A stretch of 37,523 nt of DNA from Acetobacteraceae bacterium. Its GTDB lineage: Bacteria; Pseudomonadota; Alphaproteobacteria; Acetobacterales; Acetobacteraceae. Positions 16,252-23,931 of this stretch are shown here, one piece after another. Positions within the stretch are counted from its first letter, which is position 1, and every line of letters starts with the position of its first letter. The stretch is taken from contig JAIXTK010000429.1 in assembly GCA_027483995.1 (NCBI GenBank), positions 1 to 37,523 on the forward strand. Reading direction: 5' to 3'. Under the pieces are notes generated by a model that saw only the letters and a program-made list of their open reading frames with translations, did not search any database and had not been told where the DNA came from. The position numbers and the translations under genes were made by a program.

Positions 16252-16800
16252 ATGCGCATCGTCGCCGGCCTCTGGCGCGGCCGCGCCCTGCTGGCCCCGA
16301 AGGGCGAGGCCACCCGCCCCACGGCGGATCGCGTCCGCCAGGCCCTGTTCGACATGCTGCTGCACGCCCCCTGGGCGGGCCGCGACAGCGTAGTCGGCGC
16401 CACCGTTCTGGATGCCTTCGCCGGCACCGGCGCGCTGGGCCTGGAAGCCCTCTCGCGCGGCGCGGCCCATGCCCATTTCCTGGAACGCGACCGCGCCGCC
16501 CTGGCGGTCCTGCGCGCCAATATCGCCGCGCTGAAGGCGCCCGCCACCCTCCACGCCATGGACGCCACAAGGCCCCCGCCTGGCCCGCCCTGCACCCTGG
16601 TCTTCCTGGACCCGCCCTATGGCCAGGGGCTGGTGGAAAAGGCGCTGGCCGCCCTCGCCCCCGCCGGCTGGCTCGCGCCCGGCGCGTTGGTGGTGGCCGA
16701 AACCGCCCGCGAGGAACCCCTCACTTTGTCCGCCGAAATCCTCGCCGAACGCTCCCATGGCGCAGCGAAGATCACGATCCTGCGCCTACAGGAAGGGTAA
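16252..16800 (+). CDS. rsmD: 16S rRNA (guanine966-N2)-methyltransferase
   Basis: RsmD methylates G966 of 16S rRNA in the 30S subunit. The 182-residue protein starts MRIVAGLWRGR and has RPTADRVRQALFDML, the SAM-binding motif I VLDAFAGTGALGLEALSRGA (52-71) and the catalytic DPPY at 120-123, all characteristic of RsmD. The order pseudouridine synthase-rsmD with an 11-nt gap suggests one transcript. A long inverted repeat begins on the last two bases of its stop codon. Confidence 0.93.
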   Translation: MRIVAGLWRGRALLAPKGEATRPTADRVRQALFDMLLHAPWAGRDSVVGATVLDAFAGTGALGLEALSRGAAHAHFLERDRAALAVLRANIAALKAPATLHAMDATRPPPGPPCTLVFLDPPYGQGLVEKALAALAPAGWLAPGALVVAETAREEPLTLSAEILAERSHGAAKITILRLQEG

Positions 16801-16884
16801 CCGCCAAGGCGCTGGGAACGCCAAGGGCTCGCCAAGAGAGGCACCCATGGCTCCTGGCGCGCTCTCTTGGTGTCCTTGGCGGTT
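16799..16884. repeat. Hairpin of iterated CGCCAAG heptamers
   Basis: An 11-bp outer stem (AACCGCCAAGG at 16799-16809, CCTTGGCGGTT at 16874-16884) encloses a 9-bp inner stem (CCAAGAGAG at 16832-16840, CTCTCTTGG at 16862-16870). The left half contains three copies of the heptamer CGCCAAG. The repeat starts inside the rsmD stop codon and lies between rsmD and a convergent gene, so it may terminate both. It has no T-run. Confidence 0.7.
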
Positions 16885-16911
16885 GATCTTTCCTGGCCGC
16901 TCGCTTGCCTC

Positions 16912-17250
16912 TCAGTACCACTCCACCTCGGTATGGTTCATCGCCGCCCGCGCCGCCGCGAAGCTGTAGAACAGCAGCCCCACGCCCAGCGTCGCGATGC
17001 ACACCACCAGCCACCGCACCAGCTGCCCGTTGCCGCTCTCCACGTCGTAGCGGCACACTAGCCGGCCCACCGGCGTGCCCTTGGCATCGGTCAGCTCCAC
17101 GCTGTTGATCACCGCGCGGAAGAAATGCCCGGCCACCACCAGCCATCCCAGCCCCAGCGTGCACACCGACACCGCCAGCCACACGAGGAACTCCGGCCAC
17201 ACCTTGGCCAGGTCCAGCCGGCTCGCCAGCCTTAGCCCCGCAACGTTCAT
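16912..17250 (-). CDS. Small two-helix membrane protein
   Basis: The 112-residue protein has two hydrophobic segments (VWLAVSVCTLGLGWLVVAG at ~22-40 and LVVCIATLGVGLLFYSFAA at ~79-97), separated by a short polar domain with GTPVGRLVCRYDVESGNG. The end of the second helix (YSFAAARAAMNHTEVEWY) loosely recalls DUF898/YjgN-like membrane proteins; this is not a firm assignment. The start at 17250 is preceded by GGGGAGAG. It lies 66 nt downstream of the unknown three-gene cluster on the same strand and may belong to it. Confidence 0.65.
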   Translation of the reverse strand: MNVAGLRLASRLDLAKVWPEFLVWLAVSVCTLGLGWLVVAGHFFRAVINSVELTDAKGTPVGRLVCRYDVESGNGQLVRWLVVCIATLGVGLLFYSFAAARAAMNHTEVEWY

Positions 17251-17316
17251 GGCCCGTCTCTCCCCTCGCAGGTTCGCAAGGGTGACGACTGAGAACACAG
17301 GGTGCCTTGATCCGTA

Positions 17317-17937
17317 TCAATCCGGTGCTGCCGCCAGCTTGTCCTCGATCCCGCGCCTGGCCAGCGCGATCACCCTGGCGGCCACCCATGCCCGCAACCG
17401 TGCGGACACGAACTGCCCCGCCCCGAATGCGGCCGCAGCGGCAAGCAGCCAGTCCGGTTGGGGAAGTCCGGCGGGGAATAGCTGGAGTGTCCCTGGCCAA
17501 TGTGCCCAGAACGGCACCATGGCGGCCACGGCAGCCGTTATCTCGGCCACCACCGCCAGGCCCGCGGCACGGCCAAGGCCTTGGTTGCCGCGCAGCCGAT
17601 CCAGATCCGCCCGCACCGTCGCGGCGAACGCCTCCAGCCGCGCCGCGTCGTCGGGCAGGCTCCCGAAATCCTTCGGCAGGACGAGCACGGTGGTCCCGTC
17701 CGTTCCCAGCGACAGTCGCAGCCAGCGCTTTGGCCCGCTCAGTGTCGCAACCTTCAGCACCCCGCCCGACTGGCGGAGTTGCCGCCAATCGCCCTGCTCA
17801 CGGGCACTGAAGGCAATGTCGGCCGGCAATCGCCAAACCAGTCCCGCCAGTGCTCGCACCCGCCACACCACGCCATCGCGAACCAGGTCGAGGGCATACA
17901 GCAACGTGTCAGTCGCCAGCTTTCTTCGGCCCTGCAT
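17317..17937 (-). CDS. Hypothetical 206-residue membrane-associated protein (cluster gene 3)
   Basis: I do not recognise a family. The N-terminal half is soluble and mixed (KLATDTLLYALDLVRDGVVW; later LSLGTDGTTVLVLPKDFGSL, followed by an acidic helix DDAARLEAFAATVRADLDRL). The C-terminal half has two hydrophobic stretches (AAGLAVVAEITAAVAAMVPF and DWLLAAAAAFGAGQFVSA) that could be membrane helices. The ATG at 17937 lies inside the end of the upstream gene, overlapping it by 29 nt, so the two are translationally coupled. The track start at 18093 would give an arginine-rich shadow and is rejected. Confidence 0.6.
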   Translation of the reverse strand: MQGRRKLATDTLLYALDLVRDGVVWRVRALAGLVWRLPADIAFSAREQGDWRQLRQSGGVLKVATLSGPKRWLRLSLGTDGTTVLVLPKDFGSLPDDAARLEAFAATVRADLDRLRGNQGLGRAAGLAVVAEITAAVAAMVPFWAHWPGTLQLFPAGLPQPDWLLAAAAAFGAGQFVSARLRAWVAARVIALARRGIEDKLAAAPD

Positions 17938-18895
17938 CCGCCCGGTCCGCCGCGGGCGCGGCGCCATTGCCCAGCAGGAACCTGGCCGCCGTGCCGGCCC
18001 ATTTGCCGACGGTCTCCACCATGAAGCTCCAATGGCGGAAGGAGGCATCGACCGCCATGCGGTGCGCCGGTTGCAGCGCCTCCTGGCGCCCATCCATCGC
18101 GTCGGGATTGATCCGGTTCACCACATCGCCATCGATGCTGATCACGGTCTGCTGCACCACCACTTCGGTGCCGATCTCCCAGGTCTTGCGCAGCAGCACC
18201 ATGTCCTGGTTGAGAACCTGAAGATCCGTGGACCGTCCGAATGACGCCTCGCCAAGCGCCATCTCCTGCCGGGCGGCGCCGACGGTCATGGTAATGCTGA
18301 TCCCCTTCAGCTGGTCGCAATTGTGCCGGATGCGGTTGAGCACGCCGATATCGACACGGCCCAGCGCTTCTGCAGCAGCGGAGAGATCCTTCTTCACGGG
18401 TTCGTCCAGGTTGTTGCGGTGCAGCGGCTCCTTCACGCCCCGGTCGACAGCCTCCTGCAGCGGCGCCACGGGTCGCCCCTTGTGCAACAGCAGGCAGCGC
18501 TGGTGCATGTGCACCAGCCACAGCGCGATGCCGCGCAGCTTGTCAAAATCCCCCTCCGTCACCGTCGCCGGCTCCGTGGCAAGGAACTTGGGGTCGGCAA
18601 GGAAGTCGTCGTCGCGCGAGGCAGCCATGGTCCGCAGTCGCTGGGTGTTGGCAGGCGCGAACGGCTCAATCCCCCAGGCGAAGCGGTCGGACAGGTCTGC
18701 CGCCCACTCCGGCAGAACCGCGCCCGGCGTGCCGAAAGCCTGCGCGGCGAGGGTGCAGTAGCGCCGGTAGCCAAGCACGATATCCACCAACGCGTTGGTC
18801 GGCGTCGGCATGCGCTGGGCGGACATCCCCGCCTTCAGGACGGTGTTGACCTCCAGCACCAGCAGGTTGCGCGCGATCTCGGTGAAGTCGACCAT
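17909..18895 (-). CDS. Hypothetical 328-residue protein (cluster gene 2)
   Basis: I do not recognise a family. The protein is mostly helical and soluble: an N-terminal helix FTEIARNLLVLEVNTVL, a conserved-looking segment PTNALVDIVLGYRRYC, a middle with DKLRGIALWLVHMHQRCLLL, and a C-terminal beta-rich part (TEVVVQQTVISIDGDVVNRI). The tail HWSFMVETVGKWAGTAARFL may be amphipathic, followed by an Ala/Gly-rich end. No catalytic or nucleotide-binding motif is obvious. It begins 6 nt after the stop of the 118-residue gene and overlaps the next start by 29 nt, so the three genes are almost certainly one transcription and translation unit. Confidence 0.75.
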   Translation of the reverse strand: MVDFTEIARNLLVLEVNTVLKAGMSAQRMPTPTNALVDIVLGYRRYCTLAAQAFGTPGAVLPEWAADLSDRFAWGIEPFAPANTQRLRTMAASRDDDFLADPKFLATEPATVTEGDFDKLRGIALWLVHMHQRCLLLHKGRPVAPLQEAVDRGVKEPLHRNNLDEPVKKDLSAAAEALGRVDIGVLNRIRHNCDQLKGISITMTVGAARQEMALGEASFGRSTDLQVLNQDMVLLRKTWEIGTEVVVQQTVISIDGDVVNRINPDAMDGRQEALQPAHRMAVDASFRHWSFMVETVGKWAGTAARFLLGNGAAPAADRADAGPKKAGD

Positions 18896-18901
18896 CGGGC
18901 G

Positions 18902-19258
18902 TCAGCCCTTCATCAACCCCGTCAGCAGGTCAACGATCGCCCTGATGTTCTGGTGAACGATCTCCTTGCTCTCGGCCACGCGCTTGAGGTGGCTTTCCAC
19001 CACCGCCTTGTGCTCGTCGCCCAACATCTTGGGCGACTGGTAGTGCCGCATGTCGCCGGTCACGAAGTGCAACTCGGTGAGCAGGCCATCTGCGGGGCCC
19101 TTGACCGGCGTCAGGATCACGGAATTCTGGTCTTTCGGATCGACGTCGACCTCCATTGACGTGATGGTCGTCTCGATGCGCAAGGTCTCGAGTTTCTCAA
19201 GGCGAGCAATGAGCTTGCTGAGGACGGATTGCGCTGTTTCCTGGTTGTTGCCGGACAT
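18902..19258 (-). CDS. Hypothetical 118-residue protein (cluster gene 1)
   Basis: I do not recognise a family. The likely start is the ATG at 19258 (MSGNNQETAQ); the track ORF adds 13 residues with no better context. The N-terminal helix (QSVLSKLIARLEKLETL) could form a coiled coil. A central beta segment (TTITSMEVDVDPKDQNSVIL) and a C-terminal helix (VVESHLKRVAESKEIVHQN) follow. It looks like a small scaffold or subunit rather than an enzyme. It is the first gene of the unknown cluster; its promoter must lie in the ~76 bp between it and the end of mutL. Confidence 0.72.
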   Translation of the reverse strand: MSGNNQETAQSVLSKLIARLEKLETLRIETTITSMEVDVDPKDQNSVILTPVKGPADGLLTELHFVTGDMRHYQSPKMLGDEHKAVVESHLKRVAESKEIVHQNIRAIVDLLTGLMKG

Positions 19259-19334
19259 GTGGGGCCCCCGTTGCCTGTCGGAGGTTATTCTGTGCACGTC
19301 ACAAACATGCTGTCCACCGTGCTGCGCGCCCGCC

Positions 19335-21122
19335 TCACCGCCGCCCGAACAGCCGCTCGATCTCCGCCTTCGAGAGCTTCAGGTAGGTCGGCCGCCCATG
19401 GCTGCAGGTCGCCGCCCGTGGCGTGGCCTCCATCTGGCGCAGCAGCGCGTCCATCTCCGGCCCCGCCAGCCGCCGGCCGGCGCGGATGCTGCCGTGGCAG
19501 GCCAGCCGTGCCACCACCGCATCCAGCTTCGCCGCCAGCGCCAGCCCCTCGCCCATCTCGGCGAATTCGTCTGCGAGGTCGCGCAGCAGCGGCCCGGGAT
19601 CGGGGGCGCCGAGGGCGGCCGGCATCGCCCGCACCAGCACGGCACCGGCCCCGAACGCCTCGATCTCCAGCCCCAGCTTTTCGAGCGCCTCCGCCTGCTC
19701 CACCAGCCGCGCGGCATCGCCTGGCGGCAGGTCCACCACCGCCGGCATCAGCAGCGCCTGGCGCCGCACCTCGCCTTCCAGCAGCTGCGCCCGCAGCGCC
19801 TCATGCGTCAGCCGTTCATGCGCCGCATGCTGGTCTACCAGCACCAGGGCGCCATCGGCTGCCACCGCCAGGATGTAGGTATCCAGCACCTGCGCCACCG
19901 GCGCGCCCAGGGGAAAATCGACCGGATGGGCCGGCGCCACCTCGCGCAGCTCCACCGGCGGCAGCACACGCGCCGCCGGCATCACCTCCATCGGCAGCCG
20001 CGCCTCGGCAAAGCCCGTGCGCGATGGGGCAGGGGAGGGCGCCATCGGCCGCCGCAACGGCAGCCCGGAATACCGTGTCATGGCCGGCAGGCTCACCTCC
20101 GGCGCCGCTACCCCGGCGGCGCCGGCCGCCAATGCGCGCGACAGGGTGGAGATCACCAGCCCGCGCACCGCCTCGGGCGAGCGGAACCGCACCTCCGCCT
20201 TGGCCGGGTGCACGTTCACGTCCAGCTGCTCCGGGTCCAGCGTCAGGAACAGCGCCACGATCGGGTGGCGCCCGAAGGCGATCACATCGCGATACGCCAC
20301 CCGCACCGCCGTGCGCAGCACGGGGTCCGACACCGGCCGCCTGTTGACGATCAGCGCCTGCGCCGCCATCGTCGCCCGCGTCACGGTGGGGGCGGCAATG
20401 AAGCCGGTGAGCACCATCTCGCCCCCCTCCACATCCGCCCGCCGCCCCTCCACCGGGATCAGCACGCCGGCCGCCTCCGGTCCGAACAGCGCCGCCACCC
20501 GTGCGGCCCGGTCCTGCGCCGGCAGGTCGAACAGTGCCCGCCCGTCGCTCTCCAGACGGAACGCCACCTGCGGGGCCGCCATCGCCAGGCGCCGCACCGC
20601 CACCTCCGCCGCATCGGCCTCCGCCCGTGGCGACTTCAGGAATTTCCGTCGCGCCGGCGTGGCGAAGAACAGGTCGGCCACCACCACCCGCGTGCCCACC
20701 GCCCCGGCCGAGGGCGCCACCTCCCCCACCACGCCACCTTCCACGGCTATCGTGTGCGCGCTGTCCTCCTCCCGCGTGCGGGAGGTGATGGCCAGCCGCG
20801 CCGCCGCCCCGATGCTTGGCAGCGCCTCGCCGCGGAACCCCAGCGTCTCGATCCGCACCAGCATGTCGTCGGCCAGCTTCGATGTCGCATGCCGCTGCAC
20901 GCACAGCGCCAGCTCCGCCGCACTCATGCCGAATCCGTCATCCTCCACCTCGATGCGCGCGATCCCGCCGCCATCGATCGCCACCGCGATCCGGCTCGCA
21001 CCGGCATCCAGCGCGTTCTCCACCAACTCGCGCAGTGCCGCCGCCGGCCGCTCGATCACCTCGCCGGCGGCGATCCGGTTGACCGTCGCCTCCGGCAGCA
21101 GCCGGATGCGGCCCGCCCTCAC
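19335..21122 (-). CDS. mutL: DNA mismatch repair protein MutL
   Basis: MutL couples mismatch recognition by MutS to strand incision. The 595 residues hold an N-terminal GHKL ATPase (Glu35 in LRELVENALDAGA, DDGFGM at 61-66, GFRGEALPSIGA at ~95) and a C-terminal dimerisation/endonuclease domain. The metal-binding motif DQHA(x2)E(x4)E is intact as DQHAAHERLTHE from residue 430, with ACHGSIRAG (~541) and CSHGRP (~573). This indicates an incising MutL, as expected where MutH is absent. Translation starts at a GTG that overlaps the pgi stop (GTGA), so it is coupled to pgi. Confidence 0.95.
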   Translation of the reverse strand: MRAGRIRLLPEATVNRIAAGEVIERPAAALRELVENALDAGASRIAVAIDGGGIARIEVEDDGFGMSAAELALCVQRHATSKLADDMLVRIETLGFRGEALPSIGAAARLAITSRTREEDSAHTIAVEGGVVGEVAPSAGAVGTRVVVADLFFATPARRKFLKSPRAEADAAEVAVRRLAMAAPQVAFRLESDGRALFDLPAQDRAARVAALFGPEAAGVLIPVEGRRADVEGGEMVLTGFIAAPTVTRATMAAQALIVNRRPVSDPVLRTAVRVAYRDVIAFGRHPIVALFLTLDPEQLDVNVHPAKAEVRFRSPEAVRGLVISTLSRALAAGAAGVAAPEVSLPAMTRYSGLPLRRPMAPSPAPSRTGFAEARLPMEVMPAARVLPPVELREVAPAHPVDFPLGAPVAQVLDTYILAVAADGALVLVDQHAAHERLTHEALRAQLLEGEVRRQALLMPAVVDLPPGDAARLVEQAEALEKLGLEIEAFGAGAVLVRAMPAALGAPDPGPLLRDLADEFAEMGEGLALAAKLDAVVARLACHGSIRAGRRLAGPEMDALLRQMEATPRAATCSHGRPTYLKLSKAEIERLFGRR

Positions 21123-22765
21123 CCCCGCAACTCCGCGAACCGCGCCATCAGCGCCGCCGTGGAGCCGTCATGCACCCCCGCAGGCCCGCCCTCCAGCTCC
21201 TTCAGCACGCCGGATGCCAGCACCTTGCCCAGCTCCACCCCCCATTGATCGAAGCTGTTGATCCCCCACAGGCAGCCCTGCACTGCCACCTTGTGCTCAT
21301 ACAGCGCGACCAGCCGCCCCAACGTGAACGCATCCAGGCGCCGGAACAGGATCGTGGTGCTCGGCCGGTTGCCGGGGAACACCCGGTGCGGCGCCACGGC
21401 GGCCACCGCGGCATCATTCGCGCCGGCCGCGCGCATCTCCGCCTCCACCTGCCCCCGCGTCTTGCCCGCCAGCAGCGCCTCGGCCTGCGCGAAGGCATTG
21501 GCCGCCAGGATACGGTGCGCCCCATCGCGCCCATGATCCGCCTGCGCCGCCAGCAGGAAATCGACGGGGATCACCGAGGTGCCCTGGTGGATCAACTGCA
21601 TGAAGCTGTGCTGCGCATCCGTGCCGGGCTCGCCGAAGATCACCGGGCAGGTGGCCGCTTCGACCGCCCCGCCATCCAGCAGCACCGACTTGCCGTTGCT
21701 CTCCATCTCCAGCTGCTGCAGATGCGCCGCGAACCGGTGCAGCCGCGCGTCGTACGGCAGGATCGCCTGCGCCCGGTAGCCCATGGCATTGACATGCCAC
21801 ACCCCCACCAGCCCGAGGATCACCGGCAGGTTGTCCTCCAGCGGTGCATCACGGAAATGGCAATCCATCGCCCAGGCCCCGTCCAGCAGCGCCTGGAACT
21901 GGTCCCACCCCGCCGCCAACGCGATCGAGAGCCCCACGGCGGACCACAGCGAATACCGCCCGCCCACCCAGTCGCGGAACCCGAAGACCCGCTCCGCGGC
22001 AATGCCGAACGCCGCCGCCGCGGCATGGTTGGTGGAAAGCGCGGCGAAATGCGCCCCCACCGCCGCCTCGCCCAGCGTTCCGGCCAGCCAGGCCCGCGCC
22101 GCCGCCGCGTTGGCCATGGTCTCCTGCGTGGTGAAGGTCTTGCTTGCCACCAGCACCAGCGTCGTCGCCGGGTCCAGCCGGCGCGCCAGGGAGGCAAAGG
22201 CATGCCCGTCCACGTTCGAGAGGTAATGTGCCGCCATCACCCCGCCATCGGTCATGGTCAGCGCCTCGGCCACCATCCTTGGCCCCAGATCCGACCCGCC
22301 GATGCCAATGTTCAGTACCGCCTGGAACCGCTGGCCCGTCGCCCCGCGCAGCGTGCCGTCATGCACGGCGGCCACGAAGCGTTGCATCCGCGCCCGCTCC
22401 GCCGCCGCTAGCCCGCTCGCATCCTCGGTGCCGGCAAGCAGCCCCGCATCCGCCGGCCCGCGCAGCGCCATGTGCATTGCCGCCCGGCCCTCGGTGGCGT
22501 TCACCAGCGCCCCCCCGAACAGTCGCGCCCGGAACCGTTCCAGCCCCGCCTTGCGCGCCAGGCCGAACAGCGCCTCGCGCGCCGCATCATCGATCGCGGT
22601 CTTGGACCAGTCGAGCGTCAGGTCATCCAGCCGCGTTGAGAACCGCACCGCCCGTCCGGGATCACCCGCGAACAACGAACGGATGTCATGCGCCCCTCGC
22701 CGGGCCGCCAACGCGGCAAGCCGGGTCCATTCAGCGCGGAGATCGGCGGGCGAGTCGCTGTTCAT
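21119..22765 (-). CDS. pgi: Glucose-6-phosphate isomerase
   Basis: PGI interconverts glucose 6-phosphate and fructose 6-phosphate in the cytoplasm. The 548 residues match the bacterial/eukaryotic-type family (E. coli 549). Signatures are GIGGSDLGPRM, the PGI signature FGFRDWVGGRYSLWSAVG, GEPGTDAQHSFMQLIHQGT (with active-site Glu and His) and a C-terminal SFDQWGVELGK with the catalytic Lys. AGGA lies 8 nt before the ATG. It is in the ileS-to-mutL run, 48 nt after the DUF3035 lipoprotein, and its stop overlaps the mutL start. Confidence 0.96.
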   Translation of the reverse strand: MNSDSPADLRAEWTRLAALAARRGAHDIRSLFAGDPGRAVRFSTRLDDLTLDWSKTAIDDAAREALFGLARKAGLERFRARLFGGALVNATEGRAAMHMALRGPADAGLLAGTEDASGLAAAERARMQRFVAAVHDGTLRGATGQRFQAVLNIGIGGSDLGPRMVAEALTMTDGGVMAAHYLSNVDGHAFASLARRLDPATTLVLVASKTFTTQETMANAAAARAWLAGTLGEAAVGAHFAALSTNHAAAAAFGIAAERVFGFRDWVGGRYSLWSAVGLSIALAAGWDQFQALLDGAWAMDCHFRDAPLEDNLPVILGLVGVWHVNAMGYRAQAILPYDARLHRFAAHLQQLEMESNGKSVLLDGGAVEAATCPVIFGEPGTDAQHSFMQLIHQGTSVIPVDFLLAAQADHGRDGAHRILAANAFAQAEALLAGKTRGQVEAEMRAAGANDAAVAAVAPHRVFPGNRPSTTILFRRLDAFTLGRLVALYEHKVAVQGCLWGINSFDQWGVELGKVLASGVLKELEGGPAGVHDGSTAALMARFAELRG

Positions 22766-22813
22766 GGCGCATCCTACCGCAGCTTGCGGTTGCGCCGAAG
22801 AGGGACGCCGAGG

Positions 22814-23380
22814 CTAGCGGAAGATCCGGTCGATCAGGCCGCGGCTGCGCGGCTGGATGATCCGGCTGTCGCCCTCGGCCACGTTCTGTCCCAGCGCCGC
22901 GTTCTCGCGCAGCCGCTGTGCCTCGCGCCGCGGGTCCACCTGCAGCCCGCCTTCATTCGGCGGCGTGCGCCAGAACATCAGCCGGTCCACCAGCGCCGAC
23001 GGCGAGCGATCGAGATGCGATTCACTGTCCACCTTGGCGCGGATATCGTCCTGCACCTGCGGCCCCGCGGCCTGCAGAAGCGCGGAAACCCCGGGCGAAA
23101 CCCCGGGCGCGCGTGCCCCCCCGGCGGCCAACGCGGCCTGTGGCGCCAGAACCGCCTGCGCGGCCTCGGGCCCCGACTGCTCCTGCGGCCGCGCCGCCCC
23201 CGGCCGGGGCGCGCGCAGCGCGAAATCCGGCGGCATGGACAGTGGCGCCCGCGTCGTCACCTGGAACTCGTCCGGCGCGTCGCGCTGAAGCCCGAAGCTG
23301 CGGGAGACGTCTTCACCGCAGCCGCCCAGCAGCAGCGGCAGCGTCAGGGCGAGGGTCGCGGCGGTCTGGGGAATGCGCAT
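22814..23380 (-). CDS. DUF3035-type lipoprotein
   Basis: The 188-residue precursor has a lipoprotein signal with a lipobox at LPLLLGGC (Cys21). The mature part has PDEFQVTTRAPLSMPPDF, which is characteristic of the alphaproteobacterial DUF3035 family, then an Ala/Pro-rich linker and a C-terminal segment with LVDRLMFWRTPP. The function of the family is not established. It should be anchored to the outer or inner membrane. It directly follows lspA, the peptidase that would process it, with a 31-nt gap. Confidence 0.8.
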   Translation of the reverse strand: MRIPQTAATLALTLPLLLGGCGEDVSRSFGLQRDAPDEFQVTTRAPLSMPPDFALRAPRPGAARPQEQSGPEAAQAVLAPQAALAAGGARAPGVSPGVSALLQAAGPQVQDDIRAKVDSESHLDRSPSALVDRLMFWRTPPNEGGLQVDPRREAQRLRENAALGQNVAEGDSRIIQPRSRGLIDRIFR

Positions 23381-23411
23381 GGCACCTGATTAGCCGGGAG
23401 GCGTGGCCGCA

Positions 23412-23921
23412 TCAAGGCGTCTGCCCTGGCACTTGTCCGGCACGGCCATCCTTGCGCCCGGCCAGCAGCGAATCCAGCAGCAGCAGCCCCACCCCGCAGA
23501 CGATCGCGGCATCGGCCACGTTGAACACGTACCAGCTCCAGCCCCCGGCATGGGCATGGAGGAAATCCACCACCGCGCCATAGGCGATCCGGTCGATCAC
23601 GTTGCCCACCGCGCCGCCCGCCACAGCACCCAGCGCCAGCGCCACCGCCATCCGCTCGGCCTGCCACAGCCACACCGTCAGCGCCGCCACCACGCCCAAA
23701 GCAACAGCAGCCAACAGCGCCGCGCCCCAGCCGGAATCGCTGCTCAGCAGCCCGAAGGTGATGCCGCGATTCCACACCATGGTCAGGTTCAGGAACGGCA
23801 GCACCGGCACCGACACCCGCGCCGGCAGGTCGAACACCTCCAGCACCCACCATTTGCTGATCTGGTCCGCCACCAGGATGGCCAGCGCCATCCCGATGCC
23901 GAACCCGCGCAGCCGGGTCAT
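23412..23921 (-). CDS. lspA: Lipoprotein signal peptidase (signal peptidase II)
   Basis: LspA cleaves the signal peptide of diacylglyceryl-modified prolipoproteins in the inner membrane. The 169-residue protein has four predicted TM helices and the two catalytic aspartates, Asp119 in GAVVDFLHAH and Asp137 in FNVADAAI, as well as NVIDRIAYG. GAGGAG lies just before the ATG at 23921. It starts 10 nt after the ileS stop, the classical ileS-lspA arrangement. The longer track ORF runs back into ileS and is not used. Confidence 0.95.
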   Translation of the reverse strand: MTRLRGFGIGMALAILVADQISKWWVLEVFDLPARVSVPVLPFLNLTMVWNRGITFGLLSSDSGWGAALLAAVALGVVAALTVWLWQAERMAVALALGAVAGGAVGNVIDRIAYGAVVDFLHAHAGGWSWYVFNVADAAIVCGVGLLLLDSLLAGRKDGRAGQVPGQTP

Positions 23922-23931
23922 CCTGCGCTCC

